Positions 1-9,674 of a stretch of DNA of 64,000 nucleotides are shown here, piece by piece; within the stretch, counting starts at the first letter, position 1, and each line of letters starts with the position of its first letter. The stretch is from positions 744,001 through 808,000 of the forward strand of contig NZ_QBKQ01000001.1 in the NCBI RefSeq assembly GCF_003054225.1. The letters run 5' to 3'. The stretch is from Christiangramia gaetbulicola. Its GTDB lineage: Bacteria > Bacteroidota > Bacteroidia > Flavobacteriales > Flavobacteriaceae. The notes beneath the pieces are model-generated. The model was given only the letters and a program-made list of their open reading frames with translations. It did no database searches and had not been told where the DNA came from. A program made the translations under genes and the position numbers.

Positions 1-1405
<1,405 letters not shown>

Positions 1406-1427
1406 TTAATTTTATGATAAGTTGATC

Positions 1428-1443
1428 TCCTGCGGGTGCAGGA
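1428..1443 (-). other. small GC-rich hairpin in the groES-groEL spacer
   Basis: A six-base stem TCCTGC/GCAGGA with a four-base loop, without a following T-run. It lies in the transcribed spacer between groES and groEL. It could be an RNA processing or stability element, or chance; nothing more can be said from sequence. Confidence 0.3.
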
Positions 1444-1462
1444 AACTTTTATTGCAGTGAGA

Positions 1463-1738
1463 TTATACTATTGCAAGTATATCGTCTTCGCGCATGATCA
1501 AATAGTCTGTACCTTCAAGCTTAAGCTCTGTACCGGCATATTTACCATACAACACCATATCACCTTCTTTAACGGTCATCTTATGATCCTTGGTTCCGGC
1601 ACCAACAGCTACTACCTTCCCTTTTTGAGGTTTTTCCTTGGCAGTTTCAGGAATAATAATACCAGATGCAGTTTTGTTCTCTGCAGCAACAGGTTCAATA
1701 ACAACCCTGTCTGAAAGTGGTTTAATGTTTAGTCCCAT
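1463..1738 (-). CDS. groS: 10 kDa co-chaperonin GroES
   Basis: Heptameric lid of the GroEL chaperonin. The 91-residue product has the usual family length, starts [16 protein letters not shown] and contains the mobile loop ([17 protein letters not shown], about residues 24-40) that binds GroEL. It is the first gene of groES-groEL, preceded by a promoter candidate at 1795-1826. No CIRCE inverted repeat is visible upstream, so HrcA-type heat-shock control is not supported here. Confidence 0.98.
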   Translation of the reverse strand: MGLNIKPLSDRVVIEPVAAENKTASGIIIPETAKEKPQKGKVVAVGAGTKDHKMTVKEGDMVLYGKYAGTELKLEGTDYLIMREDDILAIV

Positions 1739-1794
1739 TTTTTAGAAATTTTATTATAGGTTAATTAATTTTTTAATTGTGGTTAGGGATATTT

Positions 1795-1826
1795 CTAAAA
1801 TTATGCCACTAGCTGATTTCTGCCAA
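1795..1826 (-). promoter_or_regulatory. candidate promoter of groES-groEL
   Basis: On the minus strand TTGGCA is followed after 17 bases by TAATTTTAG, close to the Bacteroidota housekeeping pattern (TTG at -33, TAnnTTTG at -7). It lies 57 bp upstream of groES and just beyond the secG terminator. Confidence 0.55.
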
Positions 1827-1833
1827 TACCAAA

Positions 1834-1868
1834 TAAAAAATGCCAGCTTGTCATAAGCTGGCATTTTC
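1834..1868 (-). terminator. intrinsic terminator after secG
   Basis: Stem TGCCAGCTT (1841-1849) pairs with AAGCTGGCA (1855-1863) across a five-base loop. On the minus strand it is followed by a T-rich run (complement of 1834-1840). It closes the miaB-to-secG operon 27 bp after the secG stop. Confidence 0.78.
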
Positions 1869-1890
1869 AAATTATAATATTGTGTGAAAT

Positions 1891-2235
1891 TTACTGCGCG
1901 CTGTCAGTTTGCGCCGGTTGTTGCGCCGGAGTCTGAGTTGCAGGAACTTCTGTATTTACAGGTTCATCGCTTTCAAAAACTCCACTTGCAGCATCTGCAG
2001 GAGCGTCCATAATAGTTACGTTAGAAAGCAGGATCAATACCAATAATAATGTAGCAAGGGTCCAGGTACTTTTATCAAGAAAATCTGTTGTTTTCTTAAC
2101 ACCTCCCATTTGCTGGCCTCCGCCTCCAAAAGATGAAGAAAGTCCTCCTCCTTTAGGGTTCTGTACCATGATCACAACTACCAGCAAAAATGCTACGATA
2201 ATTATTAAAGCTAAAAAAATAGTGAATGTACTCAT
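1891..2235 (-). CDS. secG: preprotein translocase subunit SecG
   Basis: Small membrane subunit of the SecYEG translocon. The 114-residue protein has two hydrophobic segments (about 4-24 and 57-76) separated by the conserved cytoplasmic loop MVQNPKGGGLSSSFGGGG with the motif QMGGVKKTTDFLDK, all diagnostic of SecG. The C-terminal tail of about 30 residues is rich in Pro, Ala, Gln and Glu, typical of Bacteroidota SecG. Last gene of the miaB operon, two bases after the TPR gene, and followed by a clear terminator. Confidence 0.95.
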   Translation of the reverse strand: MSTFTIFLALIIIVAFLLVVVIMVQNPKGGGLSSSFGGGGQQMGGVKKTTDFLDKSTWTLATLLLVLILLSNVTIMDAPADAASGVFESDEPVNTEVPATQTPAQQPAQTDSAQ

Positions 2236-2237
2236 TC

Positions 2238-3119
2238 TTATTCGTTATTAGTGTCTTGTAATTTCTCGATTGCCCGAATTTGGTCTGCAAAGAAACCACT
2301 TTTTTCGGGATTTTTCAAAATTAATATTTTATATGCCTGTATGGCTTTTTTATAATTTTTTTGTTCCAGGTAAACCTTGGCTAAAGTCTCTGTCATCAAG
2401 GATTCTGGTGCAGTTGAGCTTTGCTCGGCCAGGTTTGCTTTATTAAAAGTTTTCCCCGGTTTGATCTTGGGGTTTTTGGAAATGAATTCCTCGATAAGCT
2501 CAAATTTGCGCAAGCGACTTTCATCGGTCTCTTCCTCCTTTTTATTTTCTTCTCTTTCAATTGGCTGAGCCTTGGTAAGCTTTAACCATTCTGAAAATGA
2601 ATGAGACTCTTTACCATCAAATTCCAGTGGTTTTCCAATGCCGAGTTTTTCTTCGGAAGACTCCTTAACCGGTTCTTCTTCTGGTTGCTCTTCAACTTCA
2701 GGCTTCACCGGCCTTTCAAATAAAGCAGGATCCATAACCAGTTCAGATTCAGATTGCTTCATCTTGATAGCCTCGTTAATATCGATGCTACGCTTACCAT
2801 GTACCTCTTCAGGCTCATATACCACAATCTGCTTCAATCTTTCTTCCTGATCCCTTATCTGTTTCGCGATCTGGTTTTGATTGAATTCTAAAGAGGTGAT
2901 AAATTCGAAAAGAATGCTTCGGTCTGTAGTATAGGCCGCAGTTTTTTTAAGCGCATCATTATAACTGAATTCCTGGTGCTCTTTTAAACCTTTCAGCCTT
3001 ATGGCCCGTAACGCCTGGAAATAGGGAGCCTTAGCGAGCTCCTTTTCTATCTCACGGGTTTGTTCTGAAGTGATCTCCCCCGGGTTCTCTAAAAGATATG
3101 TAAGCGTTTTTACATCCAT
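2238..3119 (-). CDS. TPR-containing protein of unknown function
   Basis: A 293-residue soluble protein with no signal peptide. The N-terminal third is helical and charged. The middle (about 120-215) is a low-complexity acidic and lysine-rich linker. A tetratricopeptide unit is visible near residues 240-285 (LAKVYLEQKNYKKAIQAYKI then NPEKS). TPR repeats usually mediate protein-protein contacts. The start overlaps the lptE stop by one base and the stop lies two bases before secG, so translation is probably coupled. The partners (LptE, SecG) suggest a role near the cell envelope, but that is inference only. Confidence 0.8.
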   Translation of the reverse strand: MDVKTLTYLLENPGEITSEQTREIEKELAKAPYFQALRAIRLKGLKEHQEFSYNDALKKTAAYTTDRSILFEFITSLEFNQNQIAKQIRDQEERLKQIVVYEPEEVHGKRSIDINEAIKMKQSESELVMDPALFERPVKPEVEEQPEEEPVKESSEEKLGIGKPLEFDGKESHSFSEWLKLTKAQPIEREENKKEEETDESRLRKFELIEEFISKNPKIKPGKTFNKANLAEQSSTAPESLMTETLAKVYLEQKNYKKAIQAYKILILKNPEKSGFFADQIRAIEKLQDTNNE

Positions 3120-3622
3120 TACCAGTCGGTTAATGCCGCATTGAAAATATCCTGGGTCAATCTCGTATAGATCTCATCCAGTGCCGTTTCCAGGTTTGCG
3201 CCTATAAGCTGTGTTTGCGCAGGATAATCATAATAGAAAGAAAATCTTCTTTCGAAATCCTTCTCGGGGTCCAGCGTATTATAATACCTCACATTCACTG
3301 AGATCGTTAGCCTGTTCTGTGCCGCCGTATTCTGTGCGGTAGCAGACATTGGTGAAATATAGTATTCTGTGATCTCCCCTTCAAATATCAGGTCCCCATT
3401 GGTATTGGCAAGGTTCAAACTCGTCTGATTCTGAATAAGGTCCTGCAGCGAGATCGTAAATGCCCGGTCTATTCCCGGCTCCACAAGGTCTGCATTATTT
3501 TGAAAGAAGTTCACCTGAAAGGATTCCGCTTCCCCGGTATCTGCACCGGTGAAGGAATAAATTCCGCAAGATTGCAATGTTAAGAGCAGACTGGAGCAAA
3601 AAATAAAAAATAGTTTCTTCAT
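3119..3622 (-). CDS. lptE: LptE-like lipopolysaccharide-assembly lipoprotein
   Basis: Probable outer-membrane lipoprotein that plugs the LptD barrel during LPS insertion. The 167-residue protein starts with a lipoprotein signal peptide ending LQSC (lipidated Cys19), followed by GIYSFTGA, the usual LptE beginning in Bacteroidota. The body has the alternating strand/helix pattern of LptE, with ISVNVRYYNTLD and a C-terminal helix ending in TQDIFNAALTDW. It sits between a sigma-54 activator and the TPR gene. The 103-bp spacer upstream is occupied by the inverted heptamer element at 3636-3722. Confidence 0.85.
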   Translation of the reverse strand: MKKLFFIFCSSLLLTLQSCGIYSFTGADTGEAESFQVNFFQNNADLVEPGIDRAFTISLQDLIQNQTSLNLANTNGDLIFEGEITEYYISPMSATAQNTAAQNRLTISVNVRYYNTLDPEKDFERRFSFYYDYPAQTQLIGANLETALDEIYTRLTQDIFNAALTDW

Positions 3623-3635
3623 ATGTTTTTAGCTG

Positions 3636-3722
3636 TAAGCTTTAAGCTATAAGGACTAAGCCAAAAAGAACCAAAATACTGAATTTGAACTTAATTGCTT
3701 AACGCTTAAGGCTGAATGCTTA
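3636..3722. repeat. inverted heptamer-repeat element
   Basis: Four contiguous seven-base units on the plus strand (TAAGCTT, TAAGCTA, TAAGGAC, TAAGCCA; 3636-3663), a 31-base centre, then four contiguous seven-base units in the opposite orientation (read on minus: TAAGCAT, TCAGCCT, TAAGCGT, TAAGCAA; 3722-3695). It fills nearly all of the spacer between the sigma-54 activator and lptE. The arms could pair imperfectly. A second element of the same architecture but different core word is at 43378-43440. Confidence 0.7.
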
Positions 3723-3725
3723 TTA

Positions 3726-4991
3726 CTACAAATTATATTGTTTGATCTTACGGTAAAGTGTACGTTCGCTTATCCCAAGTTCTTCAGCCGCAGCCTTGCG
3801 TTTCCCGCCGTGGCGCTCTAAAGATTTTTTGATAAGCTCAAGCTCCTTATCCTGCAAAGAAAGGGTTTCCTCCTCTTCAATTTCTTCAGCAAAATAATAT
3901 TTATCCTTCTCTTCCTGATTTGAAGCTGAATTATTTTTTTGAGGGATCTGCAGCACGTTCAATTCATCATCGTCTATATCTGCCTCATCGATATCGTCCC
4001 CGCTATTCCCGTAGATCTTCTGGATCAATCCTTCATTATCATCCTGAACCTGTTTGCTATCGCCTTCCTGCATTAATTTCAGGGTTAGCTTTTTCAGATC
4101 GTTCAGGTCACTTTTCATATCAAAAAGCACTTTATAAAGGATCTCTCTTTCATTGCTGAAGTCACCTTCCTGCTTCTTTTCTGAAATCACTGCCGGCAAA
4201 TTGCTGCCTACATCGGGAAGATAATGACGAAGATCTTCAGCGGTAATGACCCTGTTCTGTTCAAGTACCGAAATTTGTTCCGCGATATTTCTAAGCTGAC
4301 GGATGTTACCTCCCCATCTGTATTTCAGCAATAATTTTACCGCCTCATCTTCTAATTTAATAGTTGGCATTTTATATTTCAACCCGAAATCTGAGGCGAA
4401 TTTCCTGAACAATAAATGAATATCATCCTTTCTCTCGCGTAGCGGTGGTAAATTAATTTCCACCGTGCTCAATCTATAATAAAGGTCTTCGCGGAACTTT
4501 TCTTTCTTGATAGATTCGAACATATTGATGTTGGTAGCCGCCACGATCCTCACATTGGTCTTTTGAACCTTGGAAGAACCTACCTTAATAAATTCACCGT
4601 TCTCAAGAACCCTTAATAATCTTACCTGGGTAGGTAAAGGCAGTTCACCAACCTCATCTAAGAATATAGTTCCGCCATCGGCAACCTCGAAATAACCATT
4701 CCTGGTTTGGGTAGCCCCGGTAAATGCTCCTTTTTCATGACCAAAAAGTTCACTATCTATAGTTCCTTCAGGGATCGCACCACAGTTCACAGCGATATAC
4801 TTCCCGTGCTTTCTGTGCGATAAGGCGTGGATGATCTTAGGAATACTCTCCTTACCAACTCCACTCTCCCCGGTTACCAACACAGAAATATCTGTTGGCG
4901 CAACCTGGATAGCTTTTTCCACGGCACGATTAAGTTTAGGGTCATCCCCAATAATTCCAAAACGTTGTTTAATTGCCTGAACTGACTCCAT
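3726..4991 (-). CDS. sigma-54-dependent transcriptional activator (AAA+ and Fis-type HTH)
   Basis: Enhancer-binding protein that remodels sigma-54 RNA polymerase using ATP. In order: AAA+ domain beginning almost at the N-terminus, Walker A GESGVGKE (41-48), sigma-54-contacting loop GAFTGA (88-93), Walker B TIFLDE (108-113), then an acidic low-complexity linker (about 300-375), and a Fis-type helix-turn-helix at the C-terminus (AAAEELGISERTLYRKIKQY). There is no receiver, GAF or PAS domain in front of the AAA+ domain, so its activity is not controlled by a fused sensor. It lies 33 bp downstream of miaB and upstream of lptE, an arrangement I recall as usual in Flavobacteriaceae. Targets are unknown. 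Confidence 0.92.
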   Translation of the reverse strand: MESVQAIKQRFGIIGDDPKLNRAVEKAIQVAPTDISVLVTGESGVGKESIPKIIHALSHRKHGKYIAVNCGAIPEGTIDSELFGHEKGAFTGATQTRNGYFEVADGGTIFLDEVGELPLPTQVRLLRVLENGEFIKVGSSKVQKTNVRIVAATNINMFESIKKEKFREDLYYRLSTVEINLPPLRERKDDIHLLFRKFASDFGLKYKMPTIKLEDEAVKLLLKYRWGGNIRQLRNIAEQISVLEQNRVITAEDLRHYLPDVGSNLPAVISEKKQEGDFSNEREILYKVLFDMKSDLNDLKKLTLKLMQEGDSKQVQDDNEGLIQKIYGNSGDDIDEADIDDDELNVLQIPQKNNSASNQEEKDKYYFAEEIEEEETLSLQDKELELIKKSLERHGGKRKAAAEELGISERTLYRKIKQYNL

Positions 4992-5024
4992 ATATCTTAG
5001 ATCCTGCTGAATTCAGGATATTTT

Positions 5025-6470
5025 TTAGTTATTATCACTATATCCTACCGGCTCCCCAATTAGAGTAGCACTAGTACAATCATTGATTTTCACATTCACA
5101 AAATCACCAACCTTATAGTTCTCTTTTTCGAAAACAACCACGGTGTTCTGAGAATTCCTTCCACTCCAGTGAGCCGCAGATTTTTTAGATTCCTTTTCTA
5201 TCAAAACTTCTACCGTCTTACCCAAAAATCTTTCGGTTCTAAGTTTACTGTGCTTTTGCTGAAGATCTACGATCTCCTGTAGCCTTCTTTTCTTAACCTC
5301 ATGTGGCACATCATCTTCGAACTTACGCTCGGCCATGGTTCCAGGTCTTTCAGAATAAGCGAACATATAACCGAAATCATATTGCACATACTCCATTAAA
5401 GAAAGCGTATCTTGGTGATCTTCCTCGGTCTCTGTAGGGAATCCGGTAATAAGATCGTGAGAGATCCCACAATCTGGGATCATCTTTTTAATGTTATCTA
5501 TAAGGGTGAAGTATTCTTCGCGGGTATGCAGACGATTCATCTTTTTAAGGATCCTGTCGCTTCCACTTTGCACCGGTAAATGAATATAATTACAAATATT
5601 CCTGTATTCTGCCATGGCTTCTATCACATCCAGGGTCATATCCTGTGGATTGGAAGTAGAGAAACGAATTCTCATTTTAGGCTGAGCTTCAGCAACAAGT
5701 TTTAAAAGTCCGGCAAAATTAGTCGCCGTTACTTTCTGAATTTCTGTAGCGTTCTTGAAATCTTTTTTCAGTCCGCCGCCATACCATAAATATGAATCCA
5801 CATTTTGCCCTAATAGGGTAATTTCCTTATATCCTTTTGCAGCCAGGTCGTTCACCTCTTCAACAATACTTTGAGGATCACGGCTTCTTTCCCTTCCGCG
5901 GGTAAAAGGAACTACGCAAAAAGTACACATATTGTCACAACCACGGGTAATGGAAACAAATGCCGAAACTCCATTGGTTTGAAGTCTTACCGGAGAAATA
6001 TCTCCATAAGTCTCCTCCTTGCTTAGAATAACGTTAATGGCATCCCTTCCGGCCTCAACCTCGTTTATGAGATTTGGAAGGTCTTTGTAAGCATCTGGAC
6101 CAACCACAAGGTCTACGATCTTTTCCTCATCAAGGAACTTACTTTTAAGGCGCTCTGCCATACAGCCAAGAACCCCTACTTTCATTCCCGGGTTGATCCT
6201 TTTAACTGCGTTATATTTTTCCAAACGTTTACGTACCGTTTGTTCTGCTTTTTCTCTAATAGAACAGGTATTCACCAAGACCAGATCTGCTTCCTCCAAT
6301 TTCTGGGTAGTATTAAACCCTTCTTTAGATAAAATTGAAGCTACGATCTCACTGTCGCTAAAGTTCATCGCACAGCCATAACTTTCAATAAAAAGTTTAC
6401 GGCTATTCTCTGCCTTAGGCTCCATTACCAAAGAGTTTCCCTGCTTTTTTTCGTCTATTGTCTTCTCCAT
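5025..6470 (-). CDS. miaB: tRNA-2-methylthio-N6-dimethylallyladenosine synthase MiaB
   Basis: Radical-SAM methylthiotransferase that converts i6A37 to ms2i6A37 in tRNAs reading UNN codons. The 481-residue protein has the N-terminal UPF0004 domain with its three cluster cysteines (C33, C69, C103), the radical-SAM motif [10 protein letters not shown] (C178, C182, C185) binding the second 4Fe-4S cluster, and a C-terminal TRAM RNA-binding domain (about 405-475). The extra 25 residues before ESYGCAMN are a poorly conserved leader. It is the first gene of the operon ending in secG and has a near-ideal promoter at 6504-6534. Confidence 0.97.
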   Translation of the reverse strand: MEKTIDEKKQGNSLVMEPKAENSRKLFIESYGCAMNFSDSEIVASILSKEGFNTTQKLEEADLVLVNTCSIREKAEQTVRKRLEKYNAVKRINPGMKVGVLGCMAERLKSKFLDEEKIVDLVVGPDAYKDLPNLINEVEAGRDAINVILSKEETYGDISPVRLQTNGVSAFVSITRGCDNMCTFCVVPFTRGRERSRDPQSIVEEVNDLAAKGYKEITLLGQNVDSYLWYGGGLKKDFKNATEIQKVTATNFAGLLKLVAEAQPKMRIRFSTSNPQDMTLDVIEAMAEYRNICNYIHLPVQSGSDRILKKMNRLHTREEYFTLIDNIKKMIPDCGISHDLITGFPTETEEDHQDTLSLMEYVQYDFGYMFAYSERPGTMAERKFEDDVPHEVKKRRLQEIVDLQQKHSKLRTERFLGKTVEVLIEKESKKSAAHWSGRNSQNTVVVFEKENYKVGDFVNVKINDCTSATLIGEPVGYSDNN

Positions 6471-6503
6471 AAATCTTTAATAACCTGTCGGTTTTTAGAA
6501 TCG

Positions 6504-6534
6504 CAAAGATAGGACTAAACACAGTTCTGACAAA
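6504..6534 (-). promoter_or_regulatory. promoter of the miaB operon
   Basis: On the minus strand TTTG, 19 bases, then TATCTTTG: an exact match to the Bacteroidota -33 and -7 elements. The predicted start of transcription leaves a leader of about 28 bases before the miaB ATG. Confidence 0.75.
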
Positions 6535-6614
6535 GTGACAGAAAAAAATTTAATAAATATAAACGCAACCTTTTTACTTCCCCTGCATCTAAGGGATAAC
6601 CAACTGATATAACA

Positions 6615-7847
6615 ATGAAAAGAATATTATCACTCGCATCCATTTTAATGTTCTTAATATTTGTTTCCTGTAGTGAGGAAACAGATGAAGATCTTGTATC
6701 TATTGCAGTACCTATCACCCAGAGTATTGCCGATTTCCGGGCATCTGTAAAGATCGAGCAACCAAGAAACATCAAAGAATCAGGCAAAATATATTCCTGG
6801 AACGACTACATTTTCATCAATGATAAAAACGAAGGTGTTCATATCATCGATAACACCGACCCCTACAGTCCAGTTAAAGTTAAATTCCTGTATATCCCCC
6901 GCAATATGGATATCGCAATAAAGGATTTCAAGCTATATGCCGACAGCGGAATGGACCTCGTGGTTTTCGACATTAGTGACATGAACAACATTAGAGAAAC
7001 GACGAGGATCAAAGATGTATTTCCTGCCTATATAGAAACTGTACCCGATGGCGCATTCTATGTTGATTTCGAGAACTTCAATCCAGAGGAGGAAGTAATC
7101 GTAGGGTATCATATGGAAAAAAGAAAGATAGAACAGACCCCGATCGAACTTGGCTGGATGGAAACAGCGAGCAATTTCGCAAGTGACGGGGGCAGCACCG
7201 GTCAGGGTGGTAGTATGGCCAGGTTCAGTATCAAAGAAAATTATCTTTATGTCGCAGATCAAGAATCCTTATCTGTATTCGACATTTCCAACGCAGCCGA
7301 TCCCAACCGAATTAGCTCTGAGTATGCGGGATGGCGTATAGAGACCATATTTAATTATGAGGATCATCTATATCTTGGCAGCGCTACGGGAATGTTCATT
7401 TACAGTATCGAGGATCCTGCATCACCTCACTATGTTTCATTTTTACAACACGTGCTGGGCTGTGACCCGGTGGTAGTAAAGGATGATTTCGCCTATGTAA
7501 CCATTCGTGGCGGTAACGAATGCGAGCAAAATTTTAATCAACTGGATATTGTAGACATTTCAGATAAACAGAATCCGGTAATTTCGAATTCCTATGAAAT
7601 GAATAATCCATATGGTCTTGGGATCAAAGATGACTGGTTATTCGTATGTGACGGTGACGCTGGTTTAAAGGTCTTCGATATAAAAAACACCCCCAACCTT
7701 GAACAGGTTGATCATTTCAGCAACATTAACACCTATGATGTCATCCCCCTGGATGATAAACTGCTCATGGTTGGGGACAATATGCTGTACCAGTACTCTT
7801 ATAAAGGTAAGGAGGTTAATTTAATAAGCAGTTTTGCATTAAATTGA
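6615..7847 (+). CDS. LVIVD-repeat lipoprotein
   Basis: A 410-residue surface or periplasmic lipoprotein: signal peptide ending FVSC (Cys about residue 19), then at least five LVIVD-type beta-propeller repeats, e.g. GVHIIDNTDPYSPVKV, LVVFDISDMNNI, LSVFDISNAADPNRI, LDIVDISDKQNPV and LKVFDIKNTPNLEQV. These repeats are expected to fold as a propeller. No catalytic residues or known ligand can be named. Single gene, divergent from miaB, closed by the strong bidirectional terminator at 7873-7902. Confidence 0.88.
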   Translation: MKRILSLASILMFLIFVSCSEETDEDLVSIAVPITQSIADFRASVKIEQPRNIKESGKIYSWNDYIFINDKNEGVHIIDNTDPYSPVKVKFLYIPRNMDIAIKDFKLYADSGMDLVVFDISDMNNIRETTRIKDVFPAYIETVPDGAFYVDFENFNPEEEVIVGYHMEKRKIEQTPIELGWMETASNFASDGGSTGQGGSMARFSIKENYLYVADQESLSVFDISNAADPNRISSEYAGWRIETIFNYEDHLYLGSATGMFIYSIEDPASPHYVSFLQHVLGCDPVVVKDDFAYVTIRGGNECEQNFNQLDIVDISDKQNPVISNSYEMNNPYGLGIKDDWLFVCDGDAGLKVFDIKNTPNLEQVDHFSNINTYDVIPLDDKLLMVGDNMLYQYSYKGKEVNLISSFALN

Positions 7848-7872
7848 TTTTCCCTTTTTGTTTGGTTTTTCT

Positions 7873-7902
7873 GAAAATCCCCGCGTTTAAGCGGGGATTT
7901 TC
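7873..7902. terminator. bidirectional intrinsic terminator
   Basis: Twelve-base stem GAAAATCCCCGC/GCGGGGATTTTC with a six-base loop, flanked by T-rich sequence on both strands, between the convergent LVIVD lipoprotein and DUF2805 genes. Confidence 0.87.
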
Positions 7903-7904
7903 TT

Positions 7905-8201
7905 TTAATATTTCTTCTTAGAGATTCTATTACCTGTAATAGCACGCTGTGCATCACTTTTAAATCTCTTTACCTCATCACTTCTTAGTTTCTCGTGCTT
8001 GGTGCTTCTCCCCTGCACCCTGGCTCTCCATTTTCTCCAGTTACGAGGGTGCATCTGTTCACGCATGAATTTGATGACCTGCTTCTCAGACAGTCCAAAT
8101 TGATATTCTATAGCTTCAAAGGTGGTTCTATCTTCCCAGGCCATAGCAATGATCCTGTCTATCTGTCTTTCATCAAATTCAAATTCTTCAGCTATTTTCA
8201 T
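7905..8201 (-). CDS. DUF2805 / TIGR03643 family small protein
   Basis: A 98-residue basic protein recognised as the TIGR03643 (DUF2805) family: it begins with an acidic helix (EEFEFDERQIDRIIAMAWED), a helix-turn-helix-like middle (TTFEAIEYQFGLSEKQVIKF) and the conserved MHPRNWRKWRARVQGR segment. The middle resembles a sigma-factor or HTH fold and the tail is strongly basic, so nucleic-acid binding is plausible, but no function is established to my knowledge. Monocistronic by context, with terminators on both sides. Confidence 0.85.
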   Translation of the reverse strand: MKIAEEFEFDERQIDRIIAMAWEDRTTFEAIEYQFGLSEKQVIKFMREQMHPRNWRKWRARVQGRSTKHEKLRSDEVKRFKSDAQRAITGNRISKKKY

Positions 8202-8250
8202 TTTGTTTAATTTTTACACAATATAATTAAACATTTTTAATTAGAAGAAT

Positions 8251-8280
8251 AAAAAAACCCTTTCCGAAGAAAGGGTTCTA
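8251..8280 (-). terminator. intrinsic terminator after rplU-rpmA
   Basis: Stem AACCCTTTC (8256-8264) pairs with GAAAGGGTT (8269-8277) across a CGAA loop. On the minus strand it is followed by seven T residues. It lies 21 bp after the rpmA stop. Confidence 0.85.
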
Positions 8281-8300
8281 ATATTAAGATTCTGTTTTAA

Positions 8301-8561
8301 TTAAGCTTCGAAAGGCTCAATAGAAACATAAGATTTATCATCTTTCTTTTTCGTGAATTTTACAATACCGTCGATTTTGGCATGTAAAGTATGGTCTTTC
8401 CCTGCATATACATTGTCACCTGGACGATGAGCAGTACCTCTTTGTCTTACGATAATATTTCCTGCAACGGCAGCCTGTCCACCAAAAATCTTCACACCTA
8501 AGCGTTTCGATTCTGACTCTCTACCGTTCTTGGAACTACCAACTCCTTTTTTGTGTGCCAT
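8301..8561 (-). CDS. rpmA: 50S ribosomal protein L27
   Basis: Large-subunit protein bL27, near the peptidyl-transferase centre. The 86-residue sequence begins [28 protein letters not shown], the canonical N-terminus without the cleavable leader found in Firmicutes, and contains [10 protein letters not shown] and [11 protein letters not shown]. Second gene of rplU-rpmA, 26 bp after rplU. Confidence 0.98.
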   Translation of the reverse strand: MAHKKGVGSSKNGRESESKRLGVKIFGGQAAVAGNIIVRQRGTAHRPGDNVYAGKDHTLHAKIDGIVKFTKKKDDKSYVSIEPFEA

Positions 8562-8587
8562 TTTATTTCGTTTTTAGTAGTTTAAAT

Positions 8588-9094
8588 TTAGCTTAATGCA
8601 GCAATTAATTCTGCTTTCTTCATAGAAGAGTATCCTTCAACACCTTTTTCTTTAGCCATTTCTCTAAGCTCTACAACTGTATGCTGGCTAAGGTCATCTG
8701 ACTTTTTATCAGACTTGGATTCCTTCTTAGATTCTTCTTTTTTAGGCTCTTCTTTCTTAGCAGAAGTAGCTTTCTTTCCACCTTTAAGGTCTATACCTTC
8801 AATAAGAATTTCAGTTAAGGCTTGTCTGTGACCGTTCTTTACACGGTAACCTTTACGTCTTTTCTTTTTGAAAACGATAACTTTATCACCTTTAAGGTGA
8901 CGGTTGATCTTTGCTCCAACAAGAGCTCCATCTATAGCCGGGGCGCCAACGGTTACGTTATCTCCATCTGCAGTAAGAAGTACTTTATCGAAAGAAACTT
9001 TGTCTCCTTCTTCTCCTGCTAGACGGTTTACATAAACCTTCTGGTCTTTTGCAACTTTAAATTGCTGCCCTGCTATCTCTACAATTGCGTACAT
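8588..9094 (-). CDS. rplU: 50S ribosomal protein L21 with C-terminal Rho-N/SAP-like extension
   Basis: Large-subunit protein bL21 (core residues 1-103, with [14 protein letters not shown] and the RNA-binding [16 protein letters not shown] segment). The usual length is about 103; here there is an extra 65-residue tail: a Lys/Glu/Ser linker (104-136), then a small helical unit [20 protein letters not shown] followed by [11 protein letters not shown], which matches the helix-extended-loop-helix of Rho N-terminal or SAP-like domains. Such tails occur in other Bacteroidota L21 proteins. First gene of the pair, with a near-ideal promoter upstream. Confidence 0.96.
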   Translation of the reverse strand: MYAIVEIAGQQFKVAKDQKVYVNRLAGEEGDKVSFDKVLLTADGDNVTVGAPAIDGALVGAKINRHLKGDKVIVFKKKRRKGYRVKNGHRQALTEILIEGIDLKGGKKATSAKKEEPKKEESKKESKSDKKSDDLSQHTVVELREMAKEKGVEGYSSMKKAELIAALS

Positions 9095-9154
9095 AGCGTA
9101 TAATTAGTTATTTAAATACATAAAATTTAACTCACGTTTTCACGCAAGCGGGTG

Positions 9155-9185
9155 CAAATATAATTCTAATTAATTAATTGACAAA
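9155..9185 (-). promoter_or_regulatory. promoter of rplU-rpmA
   Basis: Minus strand TTTG, 19 bases, TATATTTG: an exact Bacteroidota housekeeping promoter. The leader before the rplU ATG is about 54 bases, long enough to hold autoregulatory RNA structure, although I could not fold one convincingly. Confidence 0.78.
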
Positions 9186-9209
9186 GGTTTTTTGTTTTTT
9201 CGGGCGGTA

Positions 9210-9674
9210 TTACAAGGTGTGCTTGCTAGCTTCTTTGGTGTTCCATGATTGCTTGAACAATTGCATGTAAGCCAGGGTAAGCACTAAACTGGTGGCGAAT
9301 CCCATAACAGCCACCACAAAAAGCACGATACCAATACTGGTATTATAATCCTTGATCCAAACGGTGATTAGTTCATCAAGAAATCCTGGATTAAACTCGG
9401 TAGAATAAAGCCCAAAGAAGATCGTAAAGATTATTGTCGCATTGAATCCTGTTAGCAGGCTGGCCATAAAACCTTTCTGAAACTTGAACTTATTGCCCTT
9501 CTTGTCTCTGTAATTTTTGATCGCTGCATACATACCAACACCCATAATCACTCCGTTGAATAAACTGAATATCGGATACTTATGCGCTCCAAAGATCGAG
9601 AGTATTAAAAAGTAAGCAATTAATCCGGCCGCAATAGCCACTCCATATTTTATTGGAATACTGAATTTATCCAT
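9210..9674 (-). CDS. DUF4199-type integral membrane protein
   Basis: A 154-residue protein with four hydrophobic segments (about 10-28, 35-52, 70-90, 113-136), a basic loop RDKKGNKFKFQKGF between the second and third, and a C-terminal helix. The layout fits the DUF4199 family common in Bacteroidota. No function is known. Monocistronic, between rplU and the divergent M16 peptidase pair. Confidence 0.7.
   Translation of the reverse strand: MDKFSIPIKYGVAIAAGLIAYFLILSIFGAHKYPIFSLFNGVIMGVGMYAAIKNYRDKKGNKFKFQKGFMASLLTGFNATIIFTIFFGLYSTEFNPGFLDELITVWIKDYNTSIGIVLFVVAVMGFATSLVLTLAYMQLFKQSWNTKEASKHTL

Noticed and set aside
1739-1833. CIRCE heat-shock operator before groES
   Set aside because: No TTAGCACTC-N9-GAGTGCTAA-like inverted repeat is present.
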